64,000 nt of DNA from VAZQ01 sp963785745 (GTDB lineage: Bacteria > Pseudomonadota > Alphaproteobacteria > Rhizobiales > Xanthobacteraceae), in the NCBI GenBank assembly GCA_963785745.1, contig CAWAWR010000005.1:1-64000 (forward strand). Direction: 5' to 3'. This document shows positions 7,856 to 16,781 of the stretch, piece after piece; position 1 is the stretch's first letter, and the number at the start of each line of letters is the position of its first letter. The translations under genes and the position numbers were made by a program. The notes under the pieces are model-generated. The model saw only the letters and a list, made by a program, of their open reading frames with translations. It ran no database searches and was not told the DNA's origin.

Positions 7856-8233
7856 ATGCTCCGGTTGAAGCAGCGGGCGGATTTCCTGGCCGCGGCGGGC
7901 GGGGCCAAGGTTGCGACGGCGGCATTCGTGCTGCAGGGGCGCAATCGCGACGATGGAGAGCCGGCGCGTGTCGGATTCACGGTGTCGCGCAAGGTTGGGA
8001 CTGCGGTCGAACGAAATCGCGTGCGCCGGCGCCTGCGGGACATCGTCAGACGTTCGCCGGCCGACGATCTGCGGTCGGGATACGATTACGTGCTGGTCGG
8101 ACGGCGCACCGCCTTGAGCAGGCAGTTCGACCACATGATCGAGGACTTCAAAAACGCGCTGCGGCGCCTCGAGCGCCAGCGTTCCACTCCGCCTGGCAAT
8201 CGGCCGGACAGCGGGCGCAAAACGGGCCGATGA
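7856..8233 (+). CDS. rnpA: ribonuclease P protein component
   Basis: A 125-residue basic protein that assists the RNase P RNA in removing tRNA 5' leaders. The diagnostic RNR motif is present as 'GTAVERNRVRRRLRDIVRR', with the 'GFTVSRKVG' strand before it and the 'GYDYVLVGR' strand after it. Length fits the family, with a short basic tail rich in Pro, Arg and Gly. It lies 21 nt after rpmH and one base before the yidC ATG, so the three genes are probably co-transcribed. Confidence 0.96.
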   Translation: MLRLKQRADFLAAAGGAKVATAAFVLQGRNRDDGEPARVGFTVSRKVGTAVERNRVRRRLRDIVRRSPADDLRSGYDYVLVGRRTALSRQFDHMIEDFKNALRRLERQRSTPPGNRPDSGRKTGR

Positions 8234-8234
8234 G

Positions 8235-10091
8235 ATGAACGACCAGAAAAACATGCTGCTCGCCATCGTGCTGTCGGCCATCGTGCTGATCGGATGGCAG
8301 CTCTTTTTCGGCCTGCCCTCCATGCAGCAGCAGAAGCAGCAGCAACAACAGACGCAAACGCCGGTCCCGCAGCCGGGAGCCCAACCGGGGACGCCAACCC
8401 CGGGCACGCAACCGGCCCCCACCGCCCAGCCGGCGCCAGGCCAGACCGCGCCGGTGCCGAGTTAGCCGCCGGCCTTGGCCGTGACGCGCGAGGCTGCGAT
8501 CGCCGCTTCGCCGCGCGTCCAAATCGAGACGCCGCGGCTCGCCGGCTCGATCAATCTCAAAGGCGGGCGCATCGACGACCTCTCGCTCACGCAATATCGC
8601 GAAACGGTCGACCCGAAGTCGCCGCCGGTCGTCCTCCTGGCGCCGTCGGGCGCGCCGATGCCGTTCTATGCCGAATTCGGCTGGGCTCCGTCGGCCGGCA
8701 GTACGACGCCGCTGCCGAACAGCGAGACCGTCTGGAAACAGCAAGGCGCGGGCACGCTCGGCGTCGGCCGTCCGATTACCCTCGTCCACGACAACGGCCA
8801 GGGCCTGGAGTTCCGCCGCACCATCTCGGTCGACGACAAATACATGTTCACGGTGCGCGACGAGGTCGTGAACAAGGGTGCCGAGCCCGCAACGATCTAT
8901 CCCTATGCGCTGATCTCGCGTCACGGGCATCCGCGGCTCGAAGGCTTCTACATCCTGCATGAAGGCTTGATCGGCGTGTTCGGCGACCAGGGCCTGAAGG
9001 AAGTCGGCTACGCCGACATCGAGAAGCAGAAGCAGATCCCGTTCAAGGCCACCAACGCGTGGCTCGGCATCACCGACAAATATTGGGCGGCGGCCCTGGT
9101 GCCGGACACCACCGCCAACTTGCAGGCCGCCTTTACCAGCAGTCAGGTCGGCACCGTCAAGACCTACCAGACCCACTATCTGCTCGATCCCGTGACCATC
9201 CAGCCGGGCGCGACCGGCGCCGCCAACGCGCGGCTGTTCGCAGGCGCCAAGGAAGTCGAGACCGTCGACGGCTACGACCGGCAATACAAGCTCAACCGCT
9301 TCGAGCTGCTGATCGACTGGGGCTATTTCCACTTCATCACCAAGCCGCTGTTCCTGGCGATGGACTGGCTCTACCGCTACTTCGGCAATTTCGGCGTCGC
9401 CATCCTGCTGATCACCGTCATCATCAAGTTCCTGTTCCTCCCGCTTGCCAACAAGTCCTACGCCTCGATGGCGAAGATGAAGGCGGTGCAGCCGGAGATG
9501 CTGGCGATCCGCGAGCGCTACGGCGACGACAAGGTGAAGCAGCAACAGGCGATGATGGAGCTCTACAAGAAGGAGAAGATCAATCCGATTGCGGGCTGCC
9601 TGCCGATCCTGATCCAGATCCCGGTGTTCTTCGCGCTCTACAAGGTGCTGTTCATCACCATCGAGATGCGCCACGCACCGTTCTTCGGCTGGATCAAGGA
9701 CCTCTCGGCGCCGGACCCGACCACGATCTTCAATCTGTTCGGGCTCATTCCCTGGGACCCCTTGCAAACGCTAGGCCCGACCGTGGGTCCGTTCCTCATG
9801 CTCGGCGTGTGGCCGATCGTCATGGGGATCACGATGTGGTTCCAAATGAAGCTCAACCCGGCGCCGCCGGACCCGACGCAGAAGATGATCTTCGACTGGA
9901 TGCCGCTGATCTTCACCTTCATGCTGGCGAGCTTCTCGGCCGGGCTGGTGATCTACTGGGCGTGGAACAACACGCTGTCGGTCCTACAGCAAAGCTTCAT
10001 CATGCACAGGCATGGCGCCAAGATCGAGCTCTGGGACAATCTCAAGGAGCTGGTCGGCGCGAAGAAGAAAGACGACGACAAGAAGAAGTAG
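8235..10091 (+). CDS. yidC: membrane protein insertase YidC, interrupted by an in-frame TAG at codon 77
   Basis: YidC/Oxa1 inserts and folds inner-membrane proteins with or without SecYEG. Codons 1-76 encode the first TM (MLLAIVLSAIVLIGWQLFFG) and a Gln/Pro/Thr-rich linker. A TAG at 8463-8465 follows, and the same frame then continues for 541 codons. These hold the periplasmic P1 beta domain, the five-TM core with its conserved Arg ('NKSYASMAKMKAVQPEM' follows TM2) and a Lys/Asp-rich tail. The total of about 617 residues is normal. YidC is essential, so the TAG is either a sequence error in the low-complexity linker, is suppressed, or is bypassed by restart at TTG 8475. Confidence 0.93.
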
Positions 10092-10109
10092 GCGGACCAC
10101 GCCCGCGTC

Positions 10110-10838
10110 TCATTCCTTGCGCGCGATGAACACGTCCTGCCGCCAGGGATCGCTGCGCACGTTTGGCGTGCCGAAGCCCGCGCTCCGGAACGCCGCCAGC
10201 CAGGCCTCCCGCGAGAACACCCCGAACCTATGGCGGTCGTGAACCGCCTCGACGGAGCCGTCCGGTTTCCGCAACAGCATCAGGAAGTCCTCATGGAATT
10301 CCGTGGCGCCGGGCATCGGAGCCTGACACCAGATGAGGTAGCGCATGCTGCGGCCATCGTCTCCGTCCTCACCGCCGCTCTCGACGTTCGGCGCATAGGT
10401 CTCGCTGACGCAGTCCGGCAGCACGATGACGGCGCCGCCGGGCTTGAGGTGCACATGCGCGGTCGCGATCGCCGCGGCGAGGTCGGCTTCGGTGAGGAGG
10501 TACATGATCGCGTCGTGGATCACGACGGCGTCGAAGGTTCGCCCGAGCCGCACCGTGCGCATGTCGCCCTCGACGTGCTCGGCGTCGGGATTGAGCTTGC
10601 GGCTGACCTCGAGCATGCCGGGCGCGAGATCGACCAGGGTCATCCGGGCGTGGCGTTTGAGATAGCAGGCATTGTTGCCGCCGCCGGAGCCCAGCTCCAG
10701 GATCGTTGCGGGGCATTGGCCGAGCGTTTCGGTCAATAGGTCGATGATCACGGCCGCTTCCGCGGCGTAGTCCTCGCCCGGCGGCGACAACAGCGGCCAC
10801 CAGCTCGCCAGATCGGTGTAAAGGCGTGGTAGAGACAT
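10110..10838 (-). CDS. class I SAM-dependent methyltransferase
   Basis: A 242-residue Rossmann-fold methyltransferase. Motif I is 'ILELGSGGGNNACYL', motif II is 'MTLVDLAPGML', then 'EGDMRTVRL' and 'FDAVVIHDAIMYL' (motif IV), and 'LKPGGAVIVLPD' (post-motif III). This fits the Methyltransf_25 group of small-molecule methylases. The substrate cannot be told from sequence. The gene stands between yidC and engB, which are usually adjacent in related genomes. It converges on yidC and its start overlaps that of a possible longer engB reading frame by two bases. Confidence 0.85.
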   Translation of the reverse strand: MSLPRLYTDLASWWPLLSPPGEDYAAEAAVIIDLLTETLGQCPATILELGSGGGNNACYLKRHARMTLVDLAPGMLEVSRKLNPDAEHVEGDMRTVRLGRTFDAVVIHDAIMYLLTEADLAAAIATAHVHLKPGGAVIVLPDCVSETYAPNVESGGEDGDDGRSMRYLIWCQAPMPGATEFHEDFLMLLRKPDGSVEAVHDRHRFGVFSREAWLAAFRSAGFGTPNVRSDPWRQDVFIARKE

Positions 10839-10887
10839 GACGCTTCGACCCCCAACCCCGGATGCCCGCCCTAATGTGGCGTTTAGT

Positions 10888-11553
10888 ATGAGCGACTACA
10901 CCCCCGACGAAATCGAGACCGGCCGCAAGCTGTTTGCCGGTGACTGGCGTTTCACCTTTGCCGCCGGGACGTTCGCGGTGCTGCCGCCCATGCGCGGGCT
11001 GGAGATCGCCTTTGCGGGACGCTCAAACGTCGGCAAGTCGAGCCTGATCAACGCGCTGACCGGGCGCAATGCGCTGGCGCGCACCTCGCACACGCCCGGC
11101 CGCACCCAGGAGCTGATCTTCTTTACCGGGCCCGCGGCGCGCACGGCGGGTGACCCGCTCACATTGGTCGATATGCCGGGCTACGGCTATGCCGCCGCCT
11201 CCAAGACGAAAGTGAAGGCCTGGACCGCGCTGATCCATGCCTTCCTCGCCGGCCGCGCCAACCTGGCGCGCGTCTATCTGCTGGTGGACGCGCGGCACGG
11301 CCTCAAGCCGGTGGACGACACGGTGTTGCGGACGCTGGACAAGGCGGCGGTGAACTACCAGCTCGTGCTGACCAAGGCCGACCAGGTGAAGGCGGCCGAT
11401 CTCGAGGCGCGGATCGCGGCCATCAACGTGGCGCTCGCGAAACATCCCGCGGCTTTTCCCGAGGTGCTGGCAACGTCCTCACGCAGCGGCGCCGGCATGC
11501 CGGAATTGCGCGCCGCCATCGCGCGGCTGTGCGCCGAGCGCGCAAGCCTCTAG
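10888..11553 (+). CDS. engB: ribosome biogenesis GTPase EngB (YihA/YsxC)
   Basis: A 221-residue TRAFAC-class GTPase needed for large-subunit assembly. G1 is 'GRSNVGKS' at about 44-51, followed by SLINAL. G2 lies in 'ARTSHTPGRTQ', G3 is 'DMPGYGYA' and G4 is 'TKAD'. The start at ATG 10888 (MSDYTPDEIETG) gives the usual length; an ATG at 10837 would add 17 residues of unlikely sequence. In relatives it directly follows yidC. Here a methyltransferase on the other strand separates them. Confidence 0.94.
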   Translation: MSDYTPDEIETGRKLFAGDWRFTFAAGTFAVLPPMRGLEIAFAGRSNVGKSSLINALTGRNALARTSHTPGRTQELIFFTGPAARTAGDPLTLVDMPGYGYAAASKTKVKAWTALIHAFLAGRANLARVYLLVDARHGLKPVDDTVLRTLDKAAVNYQLVLTKADQVKAADLEARIAAINVALAKHPAAFPEVLATSSRSGAGMPELRAAIARLCAERASL

Positions 11554-11589
11554 CACTCCCCCGCTCGTCCGCGTCCTCCCCTCGCACGA

Positions 11590-12102
11590 CGCCGCACCGG
11601 CGATATGGGATGGAGCACCATTTCCGCCCGATGCCATGTTGACCTTGCCCGGCGCACTCTTTGCGTATGCGATGAACTCGGAGACCGTCCTGGCTGGAAT
11701 TGACGGGTTCACCGCCATGACGAGGTGATCTCGCGTGACACCCGCGACCGCGGTGGTGTCTTGAATGAAGTTGAAACCGAGCTTCTCGTAGAGCGTCCAT
11801 TGATCGGCGGCCGCTTGCCATGAGCAAGGTGTAGCCGTCGCCAGGCGAACGAACTACCAGTTCGGTGGCAATGTTGGTGCCGGCTCCCGGCCTGTTCTCT
11901 ACGAGAAAAGGCTGACCGAGACGTTCGGACAGCCACTGGCAGATCAGACGGGCGAGGACATCGGCTGGGCCACCGGCGGGCGTGGCGACCACCAAACGAA
12001 CGGGTCGCGACGGATAGGTCTGCGCCCAGGCGACGCGGAGCATGGCCGGTAGCGCGACAGCACCCACCGCCAGTTTCAGAAATCGTCGGCGCGGAAGCTC
12101 AT
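11590..12102 (-). pseudogene. decayed Bug-family (TctC-type) substrate-binding protein
   Basis: Fragments of an orphan tripartite-tricarboxylate-transporter receptor are spread over two frames. One has RRRFLKLAVGAVALPAML, AQTYPSRPVRLVVATPAGG and GYTLLMAS. After a shift near 11820 another gives MAVNPSIPARTVSEFIAYAK and GGNGAPSHIAGA. The sequence then loses all resemblance, so about half of the ~325-residue protein is missing. The ATG at 12102 is also one base out of frame with the signal peptide. Three independent lesions make true decay likely. The gene is divergent from a decayed LysR gene, the usual partner. Confidence 0.75.
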
Positions 12103-12271
12103 AGCTCTCTCATATCAGTTGCGAGATGCGCAGTCTTAAGCGGCCGGTGATCCTAAGCCTTGGCCACAGACGATAGTTGAGACCGACATAGCGCATAATG
12201 CTATTACCTGATGTTGTCATATCAACATCGACATGGGTCGCCATGCAATAGAGCGATCGCATTGGACGTCG

Positions 12272-13180
12272 ATGAAGCTGCAAGACCTGATGACCGTGGT
12301 GCAGGCCGGCAGCATGGGGAAGGCCGCGGAACGCCTCAACACCTCTCAGCCCAACATTTCGAGATCGATCGCGGAACTGGAACGCACCATCGGTGTGCAC
12401 CTGCTTGACCGCAGGCCTCAGGGCGTTGAGCCGACCGAGTACGGTCGCGCCTTACTCGATGGCGGAGCGGCGATGTTCGACGATCTACGCCAGGCGGTGA
12501 AGAACATCGAGTTTCTCGCCGACCCTGCGGCTGGTGAAGTTCGCGTCGGAAGCCCGGCCCGATCGCCGCCAGCTTCGTTTCCGCCGTCGTCGATCGGCTG
12601 TCCCGCTGCTATCCGCGCATGGTTTTTCAAGTGGTAGCCACTGACACCGAAGTCCCGTTGCGCCGTGGCTTGAGCGAACGTGACATCGACCTCGTGATCG
12701 CGCGCAGAGCCGAGGTTCTTTCAGATGCGTCGTTCGACTTCGAAGCTCTCTATGATGATCTCATTCGTCGTCGTAGCGGGCGCGAAAAATCCGTGGGCGC
12801 GGCGGCGCAGGATTGGGCTTGCCGAACTGGTCGGCGAGTCATGGGTCCTGCCTCCGCCCGAAAGCGTGATCGGATCGGTCGCAGTGGAGACCTTTCACGC
12901 GAGCGGCCTCGATTATCCGCGTGTGACTGTGGTCACTGTTCCCCGCGAGGTGCGGATGAGTCTGGTGGCGACCGGGCGCTTCCTCACAATCCTTCCGAGG
13001 TCTGCATTGCGATTTTCGTCGGGACGCCCGGCGGTCAAGGTCTTGCCTGTCACGCTGCCGTTCTCCCGCGGGCCGATCGGCATCACCACCGTGAAAAGCC
13101 CGCACACTCAGCCCGGTCGCGAGACTTTTCATCGACGCCGCTCGCGACGTCGCGAAACCGCTGGCAAACAAAAGTCGTAG
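12272..13180 (+). pseudogene. decayed LysR-family transcriptional regulator
   Basis: Spliced across frames, this region encodes a full-length LysR protein of about 300 residues. The winged HTH starts at ATG 12272 (MKLQDLMTVVQAGSMGKAAE, then RLNTSQPNISRSIAELER). A frameshift near 12555 moves the frame into 'GPIAASFVSAVVDRLSR' and 'MVFQVVATDTEVPLRRGLSE'. A second near 12760 moves it into 'VVVAGAKNPWARRRRIGLAE' and 'REVRMSLVATGRFLTILPRS'. Two shifts leave only a truncated HTH protein. It probably once controlled the divergent Bug gene. The 169-bp spacer between them would have held the shared promoter. Confidence 0.75.
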
Positions 13181-13267
13181 AAGCCGTGGCGTGTAGTGCT
13201 TTGTGCCCTCGCGTCGCCACGCAGCTTCAGCGCCATTGACGACGAAAATGGAAACGCAATCGGCCAC

Positions 13268-13297
13268 TTGACAGGTGACTATTTAGTCACCTATTGT
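13268..13297 (+). promoter_or_regulatory. predicted promoter with an embedded ArsR-type dyad operator
   Basis: TTGACA (13268-13273) and TATTGT (13292-13297) are separated by 18 bp and lie just before the ArsR-family ATG at 13306. A perfect inverted repeat, AGGTGACTA-TT-TAGTCACCT, fills 13273-13292, so a dimer bound there would cover the whole core promoter. This arrangement is typical of autorepression by ArsR/SmtB-type repressors. The dyad, with its perfect 9-bp arms, is read directly from the sequence. The binding protein is inferred from position. Confidence 0.75.
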
Positions 13298-13305
13298 CTT
13301 GCAAG

Positions 13306-13650
13306 ATGAGCGATGACGACAAGGTCTTCAAAGCTCTTGCCGACCCGACAAGACGCTTCCTGCTTGATCTGCTTTTCGCGCGCGATGGACGCACGCTCCT
13401 GGAACTTGAGTTCGAGTTGAAAGAGATGACGCGTTTCGGCGTGATGAAGCACCTCAAGGTGCTCGAGGGAGCGGGTCTCGTCCTCACGCGTCGATCGGGT
13501 CGCGAGAAGCTGCACTTCCTGAACCCGGTTCCGGTTCGGCTCATCCATGACCGCTGGATCGATAAGTACACCGAACGCCGCGTGTCGGCGCTTGTAGACC
13601 TCAAAGTGGAGTTGGAGAAAACCGATGGCTCAAAACGTCGACGCAAATAG
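13306..13650 (+). CDS. ArsR-family winged-helix transcriptional regulator
   Basis: A 114-residue repressor of the ArsR/SmtB superfamily: 'VFKALADPTRRFLLDLLFAR' is the opening helix pair, 'FGVMKHLKVLEGAGLVLTRR' is the recognition helix region, and the wing follows. It lacks the Cys-x-Cys metal site of ArsR/SmtB proper, as is usual for members paired with AHSA1 proteins. The start is ATG 13306, 13 bp after the operator. It overlaps the AHSA1 gene by 26 nt, so the pair is translationally coupled. The signal sensed is unknown. Confidence 0.92.
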   Translation: MSDDDKVFKALADPTRRFLLDLLFARDGRTLLELEFELKEMTRFGVMKHLKVLEGAGLVLTRRSGREKLHFLNPVPVRLIHDRWIDKYTERRVSALVDLKVELEKTDGSKRRRK

Positions 13651-14134
13651 CACGACCAAAGTCTACGAGATCTACATCAAGGCATCGCCGCAGGCGATTT
13701 GGGACGCCATCACCACGCCGGAGTGGACGGCAAAATACGGCTATCAGGCGCCCATCGAGTATGACCTGCGCCCAGGCGGCGCGTTCAAGGCGCACGCCAC
13801 GCCGCCGTTGCGGGCGGCGGGTTTGCCGGAGATCGTGGTCGACGGCGAAGTGATCGAGGCCGATCCGCCGCGGAAGCTCGTGCAGACCTATCGCTTCCTG
13901 TTCAGCGACGAGCACAAGGCCGAAGGCTTCACGCGCGTTACCTGGGAGATCGAGCCAGCGACGAAGAGCTTTTCGCGCCTCACCGTCACGCATGAGCTCA
14001 AGGGCGCCCCGATGATGGCGGGAATGGTCGCGAGCAAGTTCTCCGAAATGGGAGGCGGCGGCTGGAACTGGATCCTCAGCGATCTCAAGTCTCTGCTCGA
14101 GACCGGCTCGATACTGCACGCCGAGGACGCGTAG
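13625..14134 (+). CDS. SRPBCC (AHSA1-like) domain protein
   Basis: A 169-residue START/Bet v1-fold protein of the AHSA1 group. It opens with 'VYEIYIKASPQAIWDAITTP', the hallmark first strand and helix, then 'YDLRPGGAF' and 'VDGEVIEADPPRKLVQTYRF'. A final amphipathic helix follows (GGGGWNWILSDLKSLLETG). Members bind hydrophobic ligands in a cavity; no enzymatic activity is established. Genes like this regularly sit behind an ArsR regulator, as here with 26-nt overlap. Expression should follow the operator at 13273-13292. Confidence 0.9.
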   Translation: MAQNVDANSTTKVYEIYIKASPQAIWDAITTPEWTAKYGYQAPIEYDLRPGGAFKAHATPPLRAAGLPEIVVDGEVIEADPPRKLVQTYRFLFSDEHKAEGFTRVTWEIEPATKSFSRLTVTHELKGAPMMAGMVASKFSEMGGGGWNWILSDLKSLLETGSILHAEDA

Positions 14135-14151
14135 AGCCCAGGCCGGGGCTT

Positions 14152-15708
14152 TCAGCTCTTTCGGATCACGCGATAGAGCTGGAAGCCCGGCCCGTCGACC
14201 GTCAGCGCAAGATGCTCCGCGTCGGGATTGGCGCCGCCCGGCTGCGTGAACAGCACGTAGACGTAGTCGAAATGCTGCGGCCACCGGCTCCAGTAGAGCT
14301 TCTCGTCGACCGGCCCTGCGGCGCTCTCGAGCCACGCCACCGACGGCGGGACGCGATCCTCGAGATTGACGAAGCGGCGGAACGGCTCGCGCACCTGCAG
14401 CACATGCTTGCCGGGGACGACGAAGATGGTGGACACCAGCGCCGAGCGCTCGATGGTGGCGAGCGAGGCCGCATGCAGGAGCTCGAAATCGCTCACCGTC
14501 CGCGCGACGTAGGCGTCGCGGTCGCCATGCACGACCAGCACACGCCCTCCCCGCTCGATCGACTGCACCGAGCGAAGGAACGCCGTGCTCTCGCGCGCCA
14601 GCAGGTTCCAGACGATTTGCACCTCGGCGAGACGGACGGCGAGCAGGACGACCAACAGCGCCGCGAGCGCACGCCGCACCATCCGTTGCCGCAGGTCGAT
14701 GTCGATGCAGGCGATCAGCATGAATGCCAGCGCGATCGGCAGCCGCTGATCGGCGAGATGGGTGGCGAACAGCACCCGCGGCATCGCCAGATAGATCGCA
14801 CCGCCGATGACGAGCAGCGCCCATCCCATCGGATGCAGGCGGATCAGCCCGCGCCACATCAGCCAGGCGACAGCAAGCACGATCGCCGCGATCAGAAACG
14901 CGGCGATGGAATGGAGATAGACCGCGAAGACGAACAGCAGTCCGTCGAACTTGCCCCACGGCTCCCAACGAACCTCGCCTGCAAGGTCGATGGTCGGACT
15001 TACGAGCAGCAACGCACCGGCGGCGAGGAACGGCGCGCCGCTGGCGACGAAGTCGAGGAGCCGCGGCGTCAGCGGCTCGCGCCGCGACGCCCACAAGCGA
15101 CGGGATTCGAAGGCCAGCAGGCCAAGCCCGTAGAGCCCGACGGCGAATAGATGACAGAAGAAGAGCGCGACAACCGACAGCGTCGATGCCACGAAGCGCC
15201 AAGGCCAGGGGCGCTCGCGCAGCGCGATCCAGATCACCAGCGCCCACAGCGCCAGCCCGATACCGAACACATAGTTCATCACGCCGACGAGCAGCACCTC
15301 GTTGTAGATGACGACCCCTGCAATGGCCGGCACCACCGACCAGCGGCCGAACAGCGCGCGGTGAAGCGCAAACGTGCCGCTCAGGATCAGCACCAGCGCC
15401 GCGAGCGTGAAGACCTGCCCGGCGTGATAGATGGTCATGAACCGGTTCATCACCGGCACCGCCAGATCCATCATCAGATTGGGGATGACCCGCCACTCGA
15501 TGGCGTAGAAGCGCTGCAGGTCGGCGTCCGAGCCGATGGCCGCGATCACATACGCGCCTGCGAGCGTGTTGAGATAGTCGGTGAGCGGCAGCAGCGGGTG
15601 GGTGAGCACCGGCACCGAGACGGCCGCCATTACCCACAGGAACAGGATGGCGATCGTGGACAGGCGGAGGTCGCCGGCAGGCAGGCGCGTGGCTTGGCCT
15701 TCGGTCAT
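14152..15708 (-). CDS. polytopic membrane protein of unknown function, possibly GT-C-like
   Basis: A 518-residue protein with about ten predicted TM segments in the first ~400 residues and a soluble C-terminal region of ~120 residues. An acidic pair lies in the first periplasmic loop (LPLTDYLNTLAG), and later loops hold 'FCHLFAVGLYG' and 'ATHLADQRLPIALAFM'. That layout resembles lipid-linked glycosyltransferases of the GT-C fold, but I see no decisive motif. Start chosen at ATG 15708 (MTEGQATRL), because upstream codons encode non-membrane sequence overlapping the argB promoter side. It is divergent from argB and converges on the AHSA1 gene. Confidence 0.7.
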   Translation of the reverse strand: MTEGQATRLPAGDLRLSTIAILFLWVMAAVSVPVLTHPLLPLTDYLNTLAGAYVIAAIGSDADLQRFYAIEWRVIPNLMMDLAVPVMNRFMTIYHAGQVFTLAALVLILSGTFALHRALFGRWSVVPAIAGVVIYNEVLLVGVMNYVFGIGLALWALVIWIALRERPWPWRFVASTLSVVALFFCHLFAVGLYGLGLLAFESRRLWASRREPLTPRLLDFVASGAPFLAAGALLLVSPTIDLAGEVRWEPWGKFDGLLFVFAVYLHSIAAFLIAAIVLAVAWLMWRGLIRLHPMGWALLVIGGAIYLAMPRVLFATHLADQRLPIALAFMLIACIDIDLRQRMVRRALAALLVVLLAVRLAEVQIVWNLLARESTAFLRSVQSIERGGRVLVVHGDRDAYVARTVSDFELLHAASLATIERSALVSTIFVVPGKHVLQVREPFRRFVNLEDRVPPSVAWLESAAGPVDEKLYWSRWPQHFDYVYVLFTQPGGANPDAEHLALTVDGPGFQLYRVIRKS

Positions 15709-15886
15709 GTAGTCGCGCAGGCGCGTCACCGGTCCGTCATGATCAAACGCGCCAGCCGACCAGAGGAACCCGCGGAAAGCAACCGGCTGGCGCGTCGCAC
15801 CGCCCGCAATTCCGCCCTTCCCCCTCGCCTTCCCGCCCGCTAAAAGGCACCGCCGGAGACGGCACCTTGCCCCCGAGGACCAACCC

Positions 15887-16771
15887 ATGACCGTCACGCC
15901 CCACGACATCGCCCGCGTCCTGTCGGAGGCGCTGCCGCACATGCAGCGCTACGACGAGGAGATCGTGGTGGTGAAATACGGCGGCCACGCCATGGGCGAG
16001 GAAGAGATGGCGCGCAGCTTCGCCCGCGACATCGTGCTGATGGAGCAGACCGCCATCAATCCCGTGGTCGTGCACGGCGGCGGGCCGCAGATCGGCGGCA
16101 TGCTCAAGCGGCTCGGCATCAAGTCGGAATTCGCGGACGGGCTGCGCATCACCGACGCCGCCACCATCGAAGTCGTCGAGATGGTGCTGGCGGGCTCGAT
16201 CAACAAGCAGATCGTCGGCTTCATCAACGCCGCCGGCGGCAAGGCGGTCGGCCTGAGCGGCAAGGACGGCGACATGGTCAAGGCGCGCAAGATCAGCCGC
16301 CGCGTCGCCGATCCCGGCTCCAATATCGAGAAGGTCGTCGACCTCGGCTTCGTCGGCGAGCCGGAGCGGGTCGACACCATGGTGCTCGACCAGATCCTCG
16401 GCCGCGAGCTCATCCCGGTGCTGGCGCCGCTCGCGACCTCGATGGACGGGACCACCTACAACGTCAACGCCGACACCTTCGCCGGCGCCATCGCCGGCGC
16501 GCTCAAGGCGAAGCGGCTGCTGCTGCTCACCGACGTGCCCGGCGTGCTCGACAAGTCGAAGAAGCTGATCGACAAACTCACCGCCGACGAGGCGCGCCGG
16601 CTGATTGCCGACGGCACCATCTCCGGCGGCATGATCCCCAAGGTCGAGACCTGTCTCTATGCGCTCGAGCAGGGCGTCGAAGGCGTCGTCATCCTCGACG
16701 GCCGCGTGCCGCATGCGGTGCTGCTCGAATTGCTCACCGACCACGGCGCGGGCACGTTGATGATGCGATGA
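15887..16771 (+). CDS. argB: acetylglutamate kinase
   Basis: A 294-residue amino-acid kinase that phosphorylates N-acetyl-L-glutamate, the second step of arginine synthesis. It shows 'VVKYGGHAMGE' (Lys30, phosphate binding), 'VVHGGGPQIGGML' (glycine-rich loop), the 'NVNADTFAGAIAGAL' substrate motif and the C-terminal 'ISGGMIPKVETCLYALEQGV' segment. The N-terminal helix (HDIARVLSEALPHMQRY) is typical of arginine-sensitive hexameric enzymes. A GAGGA site precedes ATG 15887. The HAD phosphatase begins 10 nt downstream, suggesting co-transcription. Confidence 0.97.
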   Translation: MTVTPHDIARVLSEALPHMQRYDEEIVVVKYGGHAMGEEEMARSFARDIVLMEQTAINPVVVHGGGPQIGGMLKRLGIKSEFADGLRITDAATIEVVEMVLAGSINKQIVGFINAAGGKAVGLSGKDGDMVKARKISRRVADPGSNIEKVVDLGFVGEPERVDTMVLDQILGRELIPVLAPLATSMDGTTYNVNADTFAGAIAGALKAKRLLLLTDVPGVLDKSKKLIDKLTADEARRLIADGTISGGMIPKVETCLYALEQGVEGVVILDGRVPHAVLLELLTDHGAGTLMMR

Positions 16772-16781
16772 GGCCGCGATC

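Noticed and set aside
8320..8450. The CAG/CCG-rich stretch in yidC as a CRISPR-like or microsatellite array
   Set aside because: It encodes the Gln- and Pro-rich linker after TM1 and has no regular spacer structure.
8148..9767. A 539-codon open frame on the minus strand across yidC and its neighbour
   Set aside because: It is a shadow of yidC. In GC-rich coding DNA the antisense frame often lacks stops. Its sequence is full of Arg, Gln, His and Asp runs and shows no domain.
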